A program made the translations under genes and the position numbers. Of a DNA stretch of 51,702 nt, positions 36,380-46,200 are shown piece after piece. The notes below the pieces were generated by a model. It was not told the DNA's origin. It worked only from the letters and a program-made list of their open reading frames with translations, and ran no database searches. Source of the stretch: an uncultured Odoribacter sp. (GTDB taxonomy: Bacteria > Bacteroidota > Bacteroidia > Bacteroidales > Marinifilaceae); the NCBI GenBank assembly GCA_944321165.1, contig CALUKE010000019.1, positions 1 to 51,702 on the forward strand. The letters run 5' to 3'. Position 1 is the first letter of the stretch. Each line of letters starts with the position of its first letter.

Positions 36380-37084
36380 CTATTCTTTTTTATTAATGTT
36401 TTCTTTTATCTTTTCAATTCGGTCTGCAAAGTAAATACTTTTTTCTGGATATTTCAAACTTAATTTTATATAAGTTGCGATTGCTTTTTCATATAAGTGT
36501 TGTTTTAGGTATATTTTAGCCAAAGTTTCGCTGAACAATTCTTCTTGTGGATAGGGATTGTCCTGGGATAAATCTCTGATTTCAGAGGAACTGGCGGTGA
36601 TTTTAGGCATGACCGGTTCTGATAGGATAAATCGGTCGATAAGTTCGTCTTTTTTCCGGTAGGGGGTCTGAATCGTCTCGCTTTCATTTTTTGTTTCAGC
36701 GGATGCCTTTGTTTCTAAGGCAGTCAGTTCCGTCTCTTCGGGGAGCTTTGTTTCTTCCTCATTTAAATCAACATCGATGGAAAAGACTGGAGAAACTGTA
36801 GCCGGAGTTTGTTGTGCTGTCGTTTCTTCGGTGGGTAGAGGAGGAAAATCGATTTGCGCATTCAGGTATTTGAAGAATTGTTTGTGATCGGTGATGTGGA
36901 CGGTCGACCTTTTCAATTCTTTGCTGAAATCGCTGTTTCCAGAAAGATACAGTGCTTTTAAATAAAGAATCCGTATGCTTTGAAAATAGGGATAACGTTC
37001 TACAAGATCATGTAGATCTTGTAGAACGTTAGGGTCGATTTTTTCAGGATACCGTATGAATTCTATGATCTGCTTGTTTTTCAT
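36380..37084 (-). CDS. Hypothetical helical-repeat (TPR-like) protein
   Basis: A 234-residue protein without a signal peptide. The N-terminal ~80 residues form helices (LQDLHDLVERYPYFQSIRIL, LYLKALYLSGNSDF). The middle is acidic and low in complexity, rich in T and E. The C-terminus has a TPR-like helix pair (ETLAKIYLKQHLYEKAIATY, LSLKYPEKSIYFADRIEKI). The same position, between lptE and secG, is kept in many Bacteroidetes, and the protein may be a scaffold for envelope or secretion functions. That role is inference; I cannot assign an activity. Confidence 0.75.
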   Translation of the reverse strand: MKNKQIIEFIRYPEKIDPNVLQDLHDLVERYPYFQSIRILYLKALYLSGNSDFSKELKRSTVHITDHKQFFKYLNAQIDFPPLPTEETTAQQTPATVSPVFSIDVDLNEEETKLPEETELTALETKASAETKNESETIQTPYRKKDELIDRFILSEPVMPKITASSSEIRDLSQDNPYPQEELFSETLAKIYLKQHLYEKAIATYIKLSLKYPEKSIYFADRIEKIKENINKKE

Positions 37085-37606
37085 TTACCAGTTTACCAAG
37101 GCCTTATTATATATGTCTTCTATAATTTTGTCGAGAATTTCGTTGATCAAACTTTCCTCTATCGAGTTGAAGTCAGAATCAGTCGAATAATCCGCGTAGC
37201 TGGAGAAGGTAGAGGTAAAATCGTACTTGTCGTCTTTGGTATTCGTATATTTCACTCGTATTTCAATAGTCAGACGGTTGGAGGCGGCAACTTCATCGGA
37301 GGTGATATCGATCGGCCGTTGAGAATATCCGGTAATCTGCCCTTCAAAACGAATGTCCCCGTTGTTGTCGGTCATTTGACTCAAACCTGTTTTGCTTCGC
37401 AGATAGTTGGTCAGTTCCTCTGTAAACAAAGAGCTCAGGTAGGGAACCACTAAAGGAGCCTTGTTCGGAAAATAATCGACAGAGAAGGTTTTTACGTCCG
37501 GACTGATGGAGGCACCCGTGAGCGAATATTTTATGGAGTATATTTTGCATGCATTGATGCCAACGGCAATCAGTAAAATGATCAGTATACATTTGATTTT
37601 TCCCAT
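37085..37606 (-). CDS. lptE: LptE-type LPS-assembly lipoprotein
   Basis: A 173-residue outer-membrane lipoprotein, with Cys20 in the lipobox VGINAC. The body matches Bacteroidetes LptE: KIYSIKYSLTGASI, SVDYFPNKAPLVVPYLS, FTEELTNYLRSKTGL, DIRFEGQITGYSQRPI, and a final helix. LptE plugs LptD and helps insert lipopolysaccharide into the outer leaflet. It sits directly upstream of the TPR protein with no gap and 39 bases downstream of the sigma54 activator. Confidence 0.88.
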   Translation of the reverse strand: MGKIKCILIILLIAVGINACKIYSIKYSLTGASISPDVKTFSVDYFPNKAPLVVPYLSSLFTEELTNYLRSKTGLSQMTDNNGDIRFEGQITGYSQRPIDITSDEVAASNRLTIEIRVKYTNTKDDKYDFTSTFSSYADYSTDSDFNSIEESLINEILDKIIEDIYNKALVNW

Positions 37607-37645
37607 GAACAGTTTGATTTTGATGAAATTTGCAATAATAGTGAT

Positions 37646-38878
37646 TTAATTTTCCAGATGATATTCTTTTAGTTTTCGATAAAGTGTTCGTTCTGAGATT
37701 CCGAGGTCTTTGGCTGCTAGCTTCCTTTTGCCATGATTTTTTTCAAGAGCCTTGATAATTAACTCTTTTTCTTTTTCTTCAATGGAAAAAGATTCTTCTA
37801 TTATGGCTTCCGTTGCCTGAAGAGAATCTTCTTGGCGGGAGCTAATTGTCGTGTTGGACGTGGGAGTGAATGGTTTGGTATCGTTGTCGTAAAGGTGGCG
37901 GAGAACCAAAGAGGTGGTCTGTTCCGGAACCGGTTCTGTATGTGGTTCGTTTTGCATGAGGTCGTAAACGAGTCGTTTCAGATCGTTCATATCTTTTTTC
38001 ATGTCAAAAAGGATTTTGTACAGAATTTCTCTTTCTGATGCAAAACTGGCATCTCCGTGCTCATGATTCGTACTCAGAGTTGGAAGCATCGGATCGTTTT
38101 CCGGAAGATATTTTCGCAGGGTAGGGCCGTCTACCAGTCGTTCTTGTTCGATGATGGATATTTGCTCTGTGATATTTTTTAATTGTCGGATATTGCCAGG
38201 CCATCGGAATGCCTGTAAAATGGTTACAGCATCTTCTGTCAGGCGAATGGCCGGCATTCGGTATTTTTCTGCAAAGTCGGCAGCAAATTTCCGGAATAGC
38301 ATCGGGATATCTTCTTTACGTTCTCGCAGGGGTGGGATGATGATGGGAATCGTATTTAGACGATAATACAAATCTTCCCGAAATTTCCCGTTTTTTACTG
38401 CTTGTGGGATATCCAGGTTGGTGGCTGCAATAACCCGGGCATTGGTTTTCTGGACTTTTGAAGATCCGACCCGGATAAATTCACCGGTTTCCAATACCCG
38501 TAATAGACGGGCTTGGGTGGATAATGGCAGTTCACCTACTTCATCCAAGAAAATGGTACCTCCGTCTGTGACTTCGAAGTAACCTTTCCGGTCGGAAATG
38601 GCTCCGGTAAAAGCTCCTTTTTCGTGTCCGAAAAGTTCCGAATCGATGGTACCTTCCGGGATAGCTCCGCAGTTGACCGCAATGTAGGAGGCATGTTTAC
38701 GAGCACTGTAAGCGTGTATGATGCGGGGAAAGATCTCTTTTCCCACCCCGCTTTCTCCTGTAATTAATACGGAAAGATCGGTTGGAGCGACCTGAGTCGC
38801 TACATCGATGGCTCGGTTTAGGCCCGGATTGTTTCCGATAATTTCAAATCGCTGTTTGATTGCTTGTATGTCTTCCAT
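37646..38878 (-). CDS. Sigma54-dependent activator lacking a receiver domain
   Basis: 410 residues. A short N-terminus leads straight into the AAA+ activator domain: Walker A GESGVGKE (41-48), the sigma54-contact loop GAFTGA, Walker B FLDEVGELP, and the R-finger region LLRVLETGEFIRVG. A ~100-residue linker follows, then a Fis-type helix-turn-helix (AKDLGISERTLYRKLKEYHL). There is no phospho-receiver, PAS or GAF domain, so activity must be set by expression, by a partner or through the linker. It leads the operon with lptE and secG. This arrangement suggests an envelope-linked stress regulator; the targets are unknown. Confidence 0.93.
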   Translation of the reverse strand: MEDIQAIKQRFEIIGNNPGLNRAIDVATQVAPTDLSVLITGESGVGKEIFPRIIHAYSARKHASYIAVNCGAIPEGTIDSELFGHEKGAFTGAISDRKGYFEVTDGGTIFLDEVGELPLSTQARLLRVLETGEFIRVGSSKVQKTNARVIAATNLDIPQAVKNGKFREDLYYRLNTIPIIIPPLRERKEDIPMLFRKFAADFAEKYRMPAIRLTEDAVTILQAFRWPGNIRQLKNITEQISIIEQERLVDGPTLRKYLPENDPMLPTLSTNHEHGDASFASEREILYKILFDMKKDMNDLKRLVYDLMQNEPHTEPVPEQTTSLVLRHLYDNDTKPFTPTSNTTISSRQEDSLQATEAIIEESFSIEEKEKELIIKALEKNHGKRKLAAKDLGISERTLYRKLKEYHLEN

Positions 38879-38912
38879 ACCTATTGTGCTTTTTCGTTTT
38901 TCTTTGAAACTG

Positions 38913-38920
38913 CAAAAATA
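38913..38920 (-). promoter_or_regulatory. -7 element for the sigma54-activator/lptE/secG operon
   Basis: The - strand reads TATTTTTG (TAnnTTTG), 34 bases before the start codon. A TTTG lies only 13 bases upstream of it, closer than the usual -33 spacing. Confidence 0.4.
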
Positions 38921-39129
38921 ATCGTACTTCTGACAAAATTACATCAAATGGGGCGAATTCAAAAATGTTTTGGATAGAAATGATTTATTTCAAGTGCTTT
39001 AATTCTTAATAAAATGTTAGAGAAATACTTCGGTTTTCACAAATATAGGTTAAGAATTCAAAATCTCGGTTATTTTAAAATTCTGTTTTATAAATTGCAT
39101 CATCATTTACAAAACTATTTATCGTAATT

Positions 39130-41235
39130 ATGAAGAAATTAATTCTGTTGACTGCTTGTTTGATGCTGGGCCTGATGGTATTTGCTCAGGGAGTAGATTT
39201 TCAGCATCTAACATTGGATGAGGCTTTGGCAAAGGCAAAAGCTGAAAAGAAACTGGTATTTGTGGATTGTTACACGACCTGGTGCGGGCCTTGTAAAATG
39301 ATGACAACGAAGATTTTCCCGATGAAGGAAGCGGGTGATTTTTTTAATCCACGTTTTGTTTGTGTGAAATTTGATATGGAACAGGGAGAAGGAGTGGAAT
39401 TGAAAAAGAAATGGAATGTTCGTGCTTATCCTTCTTTCTTTATTATTCGTCCGGATGGAACAATTCAGCACAAGATTGTGGGAGGTGGAGAATTGGAACC
39501 GTTTATTGAGAGAGTGGAGAAAGGATTGAATGAAAAAACGTCTTTGCTTTATCTGGATCAGCAGTATGAAAAAGGGAAGATGAATAAAAAACAGCTGTTG
39601 GTATATAAAGAGGTATTGGATGATGCCTATGACCAGAAAAAGGCAGAAGAGGTAAAGAAAGAATTAATGGCTCAGTTGACTGAGAAAGATAAATTGAAGA
39701 AAGATTTCTGGCCGATATTTGAAGATCGGGATTGTGTTGTGGGATCGGCTGATTTTGACCTGATTCTGGACAATCTGTCGACTTTCGAGAAAAATATAGG
39801 AAAGGAACGTTTGGATGAATACCTGTTTAATGCTTATAGCAGAGCTTTGACTCCGTATGTTTCCGGCAATAAAAAACAGCAACAGTCTGCTGTGGCTTTG
39901 GCAGATTTGAGACAACAGATCGAGAAATTGAATATATCAAAAAAGGACAACTTGTTGGAGACTTGTGCTCTTGCCGAATTGGTAGAAAAGGGAGATGTTG
40001 AAAAATTGCTCTCTGATCTGGAAAAGTCTGTAGAAACTTTGTCTGCCGATGATTTCTTTAACAAAGTTATGGCGTTCAGCGCCATGGAGGAAAAAGTCTC
40101 TAAGGCTGATTACAGTCGGATGGCTGCTTTGGGAGAAAAAATGTTGGCAAATCCGAACATGGGTGAAATGAAAGCTTTTCTGGAATATTATCTGGATACT
40201 TGGAAAATGAAGGCTCATGTCGGGGTGTATTTTGAGGATCTGACTTTTGAACAGGCTTTGGCCAAGGCTGCAAAATTGCGGAAACAGATATTCATCGATT
40301 GTTACACCTCCTGGTGCGGTCCGTGTAAATATATGACCAATACGATCTTCCCGCAAGAAGAAGTAGGGGATTTTATGAATCCAAAATTCATTTGCGTCAA
40401 ATATGATATGGAAAAAGGCGAAGGCCCTGAGTTGGCAGAGAAATTCGGTATCCGGGCTTATCCGACCTTTGTCATACTGAATGCAGACGGTAGCATGCGG
40501 CATAAATTTGTAGGAGGAGGAGAAGCTGACTATTTCATGGAAAGAGTGGAAGAAGCTGCTGATGACGATAAAGCTTTCGGTTTGTTGGATGCAAAGTATG
40601 CAGAAGGAGTGCGCGACAAGGATTTTCTGGTAAAATATATCAAAGGATTGGAAAGTGTCTATTCTTCTGATATGGGAAAAGTGGCAGCTGAATTGTATCA
40701 ACAGCTGAGCGATGAAGAGAAAGTATCCAAAGAATATTGGTTCCTGTTCCGGAATGAAGATCTGAGTCCGATGGGTTCTGAGCCTTATCAGTATTTGTTG
40801 GCCAATCGGGAGAAATTCGTCCAGAATAATACGAAGGAAGCGGTAGAAAGCCGTTTGGTTAGCGGTTATCAGAGAAAATTGAACATGATTTTGTACGGAC
40901 GGGACGAGAAGACGACGGCAGCAGATCTGGATCAGATGAAAAAAGAGATCAGTGCGTTGAAACTGGGTAATGAAAAATCATTACTGGCCCAGCTTAATAT
41001 AGTAAAGGCTTATTTGTCTAAAAATCCCAATCAACTGTTGATTGTTTGTGAAAGAGAAGCGAATAACATATCGCTTCAGGAATTTCCTTTGATGTTGGTG
41101 GCAAATGCTAAAAAAACAGCTACTCCCTTGCAACTGAATCGTTGGAAAAAATTGTGTCAGAAGTTGCTGACGAATTGTCCAGACAAGGAAATGGCCTCTA
41201 AATTTGAAGTATACATAAATTCTTTATTTGAGTAA
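39130..41235 (+). CDS. Secreted double-thioredoxin protein
   Basis: A 701-residue periplasmic or exported protein with signal peptide MKKLILLTACLMLGLMVFAQ. It consists of two homologous halves, each made of a thioredoxin domain followed by ~240 residues of helical repeats. Active sites are WCGPCK at 51-56 and at 395-400. The flanking sequences match closely (LTLDEALAKAKAEKK / LTFEQALAKAAKLRK; CVKFDMEQGEG / CVKYDMEKGEG; VGGGELEPFIERVE / VGGGEADYFMERVE). This is an internal gene duplication. It probably reduces or isomerises disulfides outside the cytosol. It has a terminator behind it and is followed by the ECF-FecR-SusC operon that ends in another thioredoxin-fold lipoprotein. Confidence 0.9.
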   Translation: MKKLILLTACLMLGLMVFAQGVDFQHLTLDEALAKAKAEKKLVFVDCYTTWCGPCKMMTTKIFPMKEAGDFFNPRFVCVKFDMEQGEGVELKKKWNVRAYPSFFIIRPDGTIQHKIVGGGELEPFIERVEKGLNEKTSLLYLDQQYEKGKMNKKQLLVYKEVLDDAYDQKKAEEVKKELMAQLTEKDKLKKDFWPIFEDRDCVVGSADFDLILDNLSTFEKNIGKERLDEYLFNAYSRALTPYVSGNKKQQQSAVALADLRQQIEKLNISKKDNLLETCALAELVEKGDVEKLLSDLEKSVETLSADDFFNKVMAFSAMEEKVSKADYSRMAALGEKMLANPNMGEMKAFLEYYLDTWKMKAHVGVYFEDLTFEQALAKAAKLRKQIFIDCYTSWCGPCKYMTNTIFPQEEVGDFMNPKFICVKYDMEKGEGPELAEKFGIRAYPTFVILNADGSMRHKFVGGGEADYFMERVEEAADDDKAFGLLDAKYAEGVRDKDFLVKYIKGLESVYSSDMGKVAAELYQQLSDEEKVSKEYWFLFRNEDLSPMGSEPYQYLLANREKFVQNNTKEAVESRLVSGYQRKLNMILYGRDEKTTAADLDQMKKEISALKLGNEKSLLAQLNIVKAYLSKNPNQLLIVCEREANNISLQEFPLMLVANAKKTATPLQLNRWKKLCQKLLTNCPDKEMASKFEVYINSLFE

Positions 41236-41271
41236 GAATTGTTGTAAAATTGACAAATAGTCAAAGAGATG

Positions 41272-41310
41272 CCCCAAAAGTTTTATCTGACTTTTGGGGT
41301 ATTCTTTTGT
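41272..41310 (+). terminator. Terminator after the double-thioredoxin gene
   Basis: CCCCAAAAG and CTTTTGGGG form a 9-base stem with a 10-base loop followed by a T-rich tail (TATTCTTTTG). It starts 36 bases past the stop. Confidence 0.8.
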
Positions 41311-41356
41311 CGCGTTTAAAAAATCACTATTTTTGTTTTCTGATGGTATTGTTGAG

Positions 41357-41923
41357 ATGAAGACAAAAGAACAAATATTGCTTGAACAGATAAACCAGAA
41401 AAGACGCGAAGGATATCATGAGTTGTTTCGACTGTTTTATCAGTCGCTGGTGATGTATGCAATGAAGTATGTGAATGTGCAGGAAGAGGCGGAAGACATT
41501 GTTCAGGATGTATTTGTATCGATTTGGGAGAAAAAGGAGGAATTTCACTCCTATCTGAGTTTTCAGGTCTTTTTGTATAATTCTGTCAAAAATGCCAGTT
41601 TGAATGCGATAAAACATAAAAAAGTTGAAGAAAAATACGTCGCTTATCAACAGATGTATCCGGAGGAAGCCATAACGGAGCGTTATGAATTCATGGAAGA
41701 AGAGGTATATCGTCGGCTTTTTAAATCGATCGATGCATTGCCTCCCCGTTGTCGGGAAGTGTTTTTATTGCATTTGGATGGAAAGAAAAACGAGGAAATC
41801 GCTGCTTTGCTGAATATTACTTTGTTGACTGTTAAAACTCAAAAAAAGAAAGCCGTTCGTTATCTTCGTCAACAGATGGGGCCTTTGGTTTTTTATTTCC
41901 TGTATTTGAGTTTTATTTCTTAA
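41357..41923 (+). CDS. ECF sigma factor of the SusC operon (FecI-like)
   Basis: 188 residues with region 2 (ELFRLFYQSLVMYAMKYVN, EAEDIVQDVFVSIWEKKEEF) and region 4 (LPPRCREVFLLHLDGKKNEE, LNITLLTVKTQKKKAVRYL). I chose the ATG at 41357 (MKTKEQILLEQINQK); the longer frame upstream runs through the preceding terminator. It is the first gene of a classical ECF sigma/FecR/SusC relay, in which substrate binding to SusC is signalled through FecR to free the sigma factor. Confidence 0.93.
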   Translation: MKTKEQILLEQINQKRREGYHELFRLFYQSLVMYAMKYVNVQEEAEDIVQDVFVSIWEKKEEFHSYLSFQVFLYNSVKNASLNAIKHKKVEEKYVAYQQMYPEEAITERYEFMEEEVYRRLFKSIDALPPRCREVFLLHLDGKKNEEIAALLNITLLTVKTQKKKAVRYLRQQMGPLVFYFLYLSFIS

Positions 41924-41946
41924 AAATTGATATTTTTCTTTTTTTA

Positions 41947-41976
41947 CGTACCCCTTTTTCTGGAGAATGTTGTCTT
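41947..41976 (+). promoter_or_regulatory. Candidate ECF-dependent promoter before fecR
   Basis: In the 71-base gap between the sigma gene and fecR, CGTACCCC (41947-41954) and TGTCTT (41971-41976) are separated by 16 bases. A C-rich -35 and a TGTCTT-like -10 resemble promoters read by ECF sigma factors, and no TAnnTTTG element is present here. Autoregulation of the operon is the simplest reading, but this is inference. Confidence 0.35.
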
Positions 41977-41994
41977 TATATAAAAGATGACAAA

Positions 41995-43146
41995 ATGGAT
42001 GAAAGGGATCAGCATATCATACGTTGGATAGAAGAATATTTGAGCGGAGACATATCGGAAGAGCATCGAGCCGATCTGGAAAGTTGGTTGGATGAAAAGG
42101 AGGCAAACCGATATTTTTTTGAGCAATTGTGTAAGGATCGTTCTTTCCAGAAGCGTTGGGAACAGCGTTCCCGAATAGATCCGTTAGTAGCCATTCGTGT
42201 TTTTGACGAACGGACAGCTACTCCTGTTGTGAAAATAAGGCGATGGGGATGGTTGAAATACGCCGGTGTCGCTGCTTTGCTGGTCATGGCTGTAGTTTTC
42301 TCCTTGCTTTATCGCGATCAGCCGGAAACTTTGCTTACTGAGTCGAGGATCGGGCCGGGGGCTTTCAAAGCGATGCTGGTATTGGCGGATGGCAAACAGG
42401 TGCAGCTGGAAGCGAAAGATTCATTGTATTTGTGTATGGAAAGTGGGGTGCGACTTGTCAACCAAGGTAAACAGTTGTCTTATCGAGGAGTTCGGGCTGA
42501 TAACCAGCAATTCAATGAATTGAGAATTCCTCGTGGCGGAGAGTATGAGATTATATTGGCAGATAGTACTGTCGTTCGTTTGAATTCGGTATCTTCTTTA
42601 AGATATCCGATTGCTTTTAATAAGGAAAAAAGGGAAGTCTGGCTTTCCGGAGAGGCTTGTTTTGAAGTCAAACAGGACAGTGTCCCTTTTTTGGTTCGGG
42701 TGGGAGATCTGACCATACAAGTGTACGGTACTGTTTTTAATGTCAATACTCATGTGGTCAACAAGATTCAGACGGCTCTGATTGAGGGGAAGGTAGGTAT
42801 TACGGTGGCGGGAGATTCGGAAGAGTATATACTTTCTCCTTCGCAATTGGCTGATTTCGACAGGAGTTCCAGAATAATGAGTATTCAGGAGACGGATCTT
42901 ACGGCTTACGTCGCATGGACGAAGGGGCTGTTTATTTTTAACAATGAGTCTTTAGGGCAGATTATGGAAACTTTGTCGCTTTGGTATGATATCGATGTGT
43001 TTTATCAGAATCCGGAATTGCAAAAATTGCATTTTACCGGTTATGTGAAACGTTATGATGATATCGATTATATTTTGCGAGCATTGTCTCAAAGTGTAGG
43101 CGTTAAGTTTAATCAACAAGGCAAAACATTGACAATCAGTTATTGA
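41995..43146 (+). CDS. fecR: FecR-family anti-sigma factor
   Basis: A 383-residue inner-membrane protein. The cytosolic N-terminal ~85 residues (IIRWIEEYLSGDISEEHRAD) bind the sigma factor. One transmembrane helix spans ~86-106 (WLKYAGVAALLVMAVVFSLL). The periplasmic FecR domain has LADGKQVQLEAKDSL, IPRGGEYEIILADSTVVRLN, VWLSGEACFEVKQD, FLVRVGDLTIQVYGTVFNVN, and a C-terminal STN-like segment (LSLWYDIDVFYQN to TGYVKRYDDIDYILRALSQS). It contacts the STN domain of the SusC encoded next. Confidence 0.95.
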   Translation: MDERDQHIIRWIEEYLSGDISEEHRADLESWLDEKEANRYFFEQLCKDRSFQKRWEQRSRIDPLVAIRVFDERTATPVVKIRRWGWLKYAGVAALLVMAVVFSLLYRDQPETLLTESRIGPGAFKAMLVLADGKQVQLEAKDSLYLCMESGVRLVNQGKQLSYRGVRADNQQFNELRIPRGGEYEIILADSTVVRLNSVSSLRYPIAFNKEKREVWLSGEACFEVKQDSVPFLVRVGDLTIQVYGTVFNVNTHVVNKIQTALIEGKVGITVAGDSEEYILSPSQLADFDRSSRIMSIQETDLTAYVAWTKGLFIFNNESLGQIMETLSLWYDIDVFYQNPELQKLHFTGYVKRYDDIDYILRALSQSVGVKFNQQGKTLTISY

Positions 43147-43151
43147 AAATA

Positions 43152-43217
43152 TACGGAAGATGTACCACCATCTTCCGTACGAAAACCGGATACTGTATTG
43201 TACCACCAATACGGTAT
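43152..43217 (+). promoter_or_regulatory. Two tandem RNA hairpins with identical TACCAC loops
   Basis: Right after fecR there are two 28-base hairpins separated by 10 bases. Hairpin 1 (43152-43179) pairs TACGGAAGATG with CATCTTCCGTA around the loop TACCAC. Hairpin 2 (43190-43217) pairs ATACTGTATTG with CAATACGGTAT (one G-T pair) around the same loop TACCAC. The stems differ in sequence, while the loop and its closing T-G/C-A pairs are the same, so the structure rather than the sequence seems to be kept. There is no T-tract, so neither is a plain terminator. They lie just before susC and may bind a protein or a small RNA, stabilise susC mRNA, or set the ratio of fecR to susC. Confidence 0.7.
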
Positions 43218-43235
43218 TCATTAATGAATTTAATA

Positions 43236-46200
43236 ATGAACAAATTTATGAAAAAAATCTGGTTTTTGCTCAAAGTCTTTGAGCATGAAAGAAGTAAAAT
43301 TTGGTGTACAGTGAAGTTATGTATCGTCTTTTTGTTTTTTTTCTCGTTGAGTGTTTCTGCCCGAGTGGCAGCCCAACAGGAAAAAGTAAGCTTGAATTTG
43401 TCTAATGCTTCTTTGCGCAGTCTGTTTTTGGAAATTCAAAAACAAACAGGACTCTATTTTGTGTATAATGAAGAGTTGTGCAAAGAGTTTGGAGAAGTAA
43501 ATGTTCAAGTAAATGCGGCTCCAGTGTCGGAAGTGCTGAACGAAGTATTTTCGAATAAAGATCTTACCTATTATTTTGAAGACAAAATTATCGTTGTAAA
43601 AGCAACAAAAGTCCAATCGAATCAACCGCAATCTAAAAAAATTTCCGGAACGGTGACGGATTATAAAGGGAATCCCTTACCGGGAGTGACCATTATGATT
43701 GAAGGTTCGACCCTGGGAACAACTACGGATCCGGATGGGCATTATGTGATTGAATGTCCGGTCGGTGAGGATTTGACCTTGCTGTATTCTTTCATTGGAA
43801 TGAAAACGGCCCGTGTTGTGGTGGGGGTAAGGAATGTGATCGATGTGAAATTAGAGGAAGAGGTGGCAGAAATGGACGAGGTGGTAGTGACCGGTATCTA
43901 TTCCCGTAAGAAAGAAAGTTTTACGGGGTCTTCCCAGACTTATAAGGCTGAAGAATTGAAAATGGTGGGAACTCAAAATTTACTTCAGAGTCTGAAAACT
44001 TTGGATCCGGCATTTAATATTATGGAAAATAATCAGTTCGGTTCAGATCCGAACCGAACTCCTGATATCGAGATTCGTGGCAAAACGAGTATCGTAGGTT
44101 TGAAAGAGGAATTTGGCGAAGATCCCAATCAGCCTTTGTTTATTTTGGATGGTTTTGAAACATCGCTGTCAACCATTATGGACTTGAGTATGGACAGGAT
44201 TGCTTCAGTGACTATTTTGAAGGATGCTGCTTCTACTGCGATCTATGGTTCGAAGGCCGCCAATGGAGTTGTGGTTGTTGAAACGAAGGCTCCTGCTGCA
44301 GGACAATTGCGCCTGTCTTATAATGGTAGCTTTGATGTTTCTTTTGCAGATTTGACTGACTATAATTTGATGAATGCTGCAGAAAAATTGGAATTTGAAC
44401 GCCTGGCCGGACGTTTCGAATCCAATCTGCCAGCAGTAGAGGAAGAGAATTGGGCCCGTTACTACAAATTGTTGGCAAATGTGAAGAAAGGGGTGGATAC
44501 CTATTGGATGTCAGAACCTTTACGAATCGGTTTGACTCAACGTCATAATGTTTACGTAGAAGGAGGAGACAAGCAGATGCGGTATGGTCTGGGTGTCAAT
44601 TATACGAACATTGCCGGTGTAATGAAGGAATCAAGGAGAGAGATCTTAAGCGGTAATCTGGATTTGCTGTATCGTAAAAATAAGTTGAGTTTCTCTAATA
44701 AATTGAGTGTTGATTATACCAAAACAACAGATCCGATTGTTGCTTTTAGTGAATATGCCCAGGCAAATCCCTATTATCCCAAACATACCGCAGGCGGTGG
44801 TGTTGATAAATGGTTGGAATATCCTTCGGAGACAGAAAGTACGACATCTGAAAATCAGATATGGGTGTCCAATCCATTGTGGAATGATGCTTTAAACAGT
44901 TATAAAAACGGAGATGTATTCAGTGTCAGGGAGAATTTCCAGATGGAATTCCGGCCTTGGGACTTCTTGTATGTAAGAGCTCGTTTTGGGGTAACTAAAT
45001 CTTCTACGACAGACAAGTCTTTTGTTTCTCCAGAAGACACGTCATTTGATCAGTGGGAAGATGAGCGAAAGGGCTCTTACGATGAATCTTTGTCTAAGAG
45101 TCTGACATATGAGGGTGATTTTACTGTTACTTATGGTCAGCTGTTGGCGGAGAAACATCAGATTAATGCGGTGTTGGGAGCCTCCTGTAATGAAACTTCC
45201 AGTGATATGACGGGTTTCTCTGCAGAAGGATTCCCTCAGGGAGATTTTACAAAGCCTTCGTTTTCTAACGGTTATCCGGAAGGAGGCAAACCTACTTACA
45301 CGGATTCAAAGAAACGGGCTGCAAATTTCTATTTCAATGGAGGATATTCCTATAACAACCGTTATTTGTTGGATTTGAATTTTAGGGCTGACGGTTCTTC
45401 TGTTTTTGGTTCCAATCGTCAGTTTACCACGACATGGGCTGTCGGTGTTGCCTGGAATTTGCATAATGAAAAATTTATAAAAGATCATACGGATCTTTTT
45501 ACGATGCTTAAATTGCGGGCATCTATCGGTAATCCGGGAAATCAGAACTTTGGATCGTACAATACCATTACGACCTATAAATTCAATAACTGGTTGCAGA
45601 ATACGTTCGGTACTGGTTTGTTGATTGATGCTTTTGGCGATCCGGATTTGGCATGGCAAAAGACAACCGATAAAAATATCGGTTTCGATGTGAGTATGTT
45701 GAATAACCGTTTTCATATTAATTTCGACTATTATCACAAAACGACCGATCCTCTGATTGCTTCTATCGGAGTACCCTTGTCTGTTGGGGTGTCTTCTCGA
45801 TTGACCAATGTGGGTATGCAGATTAGTAAGGGTGTCAATGCAACGGTGAAATATGCAATTTTTTATCGTCCGGAAGAACGTATCAATTGGACAACCAGTT
45901 TGACATTCAGTCATAATAAGTCTGAATATGATAAAATCGGCAATCGTTTGGATGCTTTGAATTCAGACAACCTGACCAAGAATCTGACCCGTTTTTATGA
46001 TGGCGGTAGCCCTTCTGATTTGTGGACGGTACGTTCGTTGGGAATTGATCCGGCAACAGGACGGGAAATATTTTTAGGTGTTGATGGACGTCCTACTTTT
46101 ACTTATAGCTACAATGACGAAGTCGTGGTTGGAAATTCAGAACCGAAAATAGAGGGAGTTTTCGGTAATACATTCTATTGGAAAGGTTTTTCCTGCAACG

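Noticed and set aside
43217..43230. 14-base palindrome ATTCATTAATGAAT around an alternative susC start
   Set aside because: It is A/T-rich and short, so it may occur by chance. I report only the two stronger hairpins beside it.
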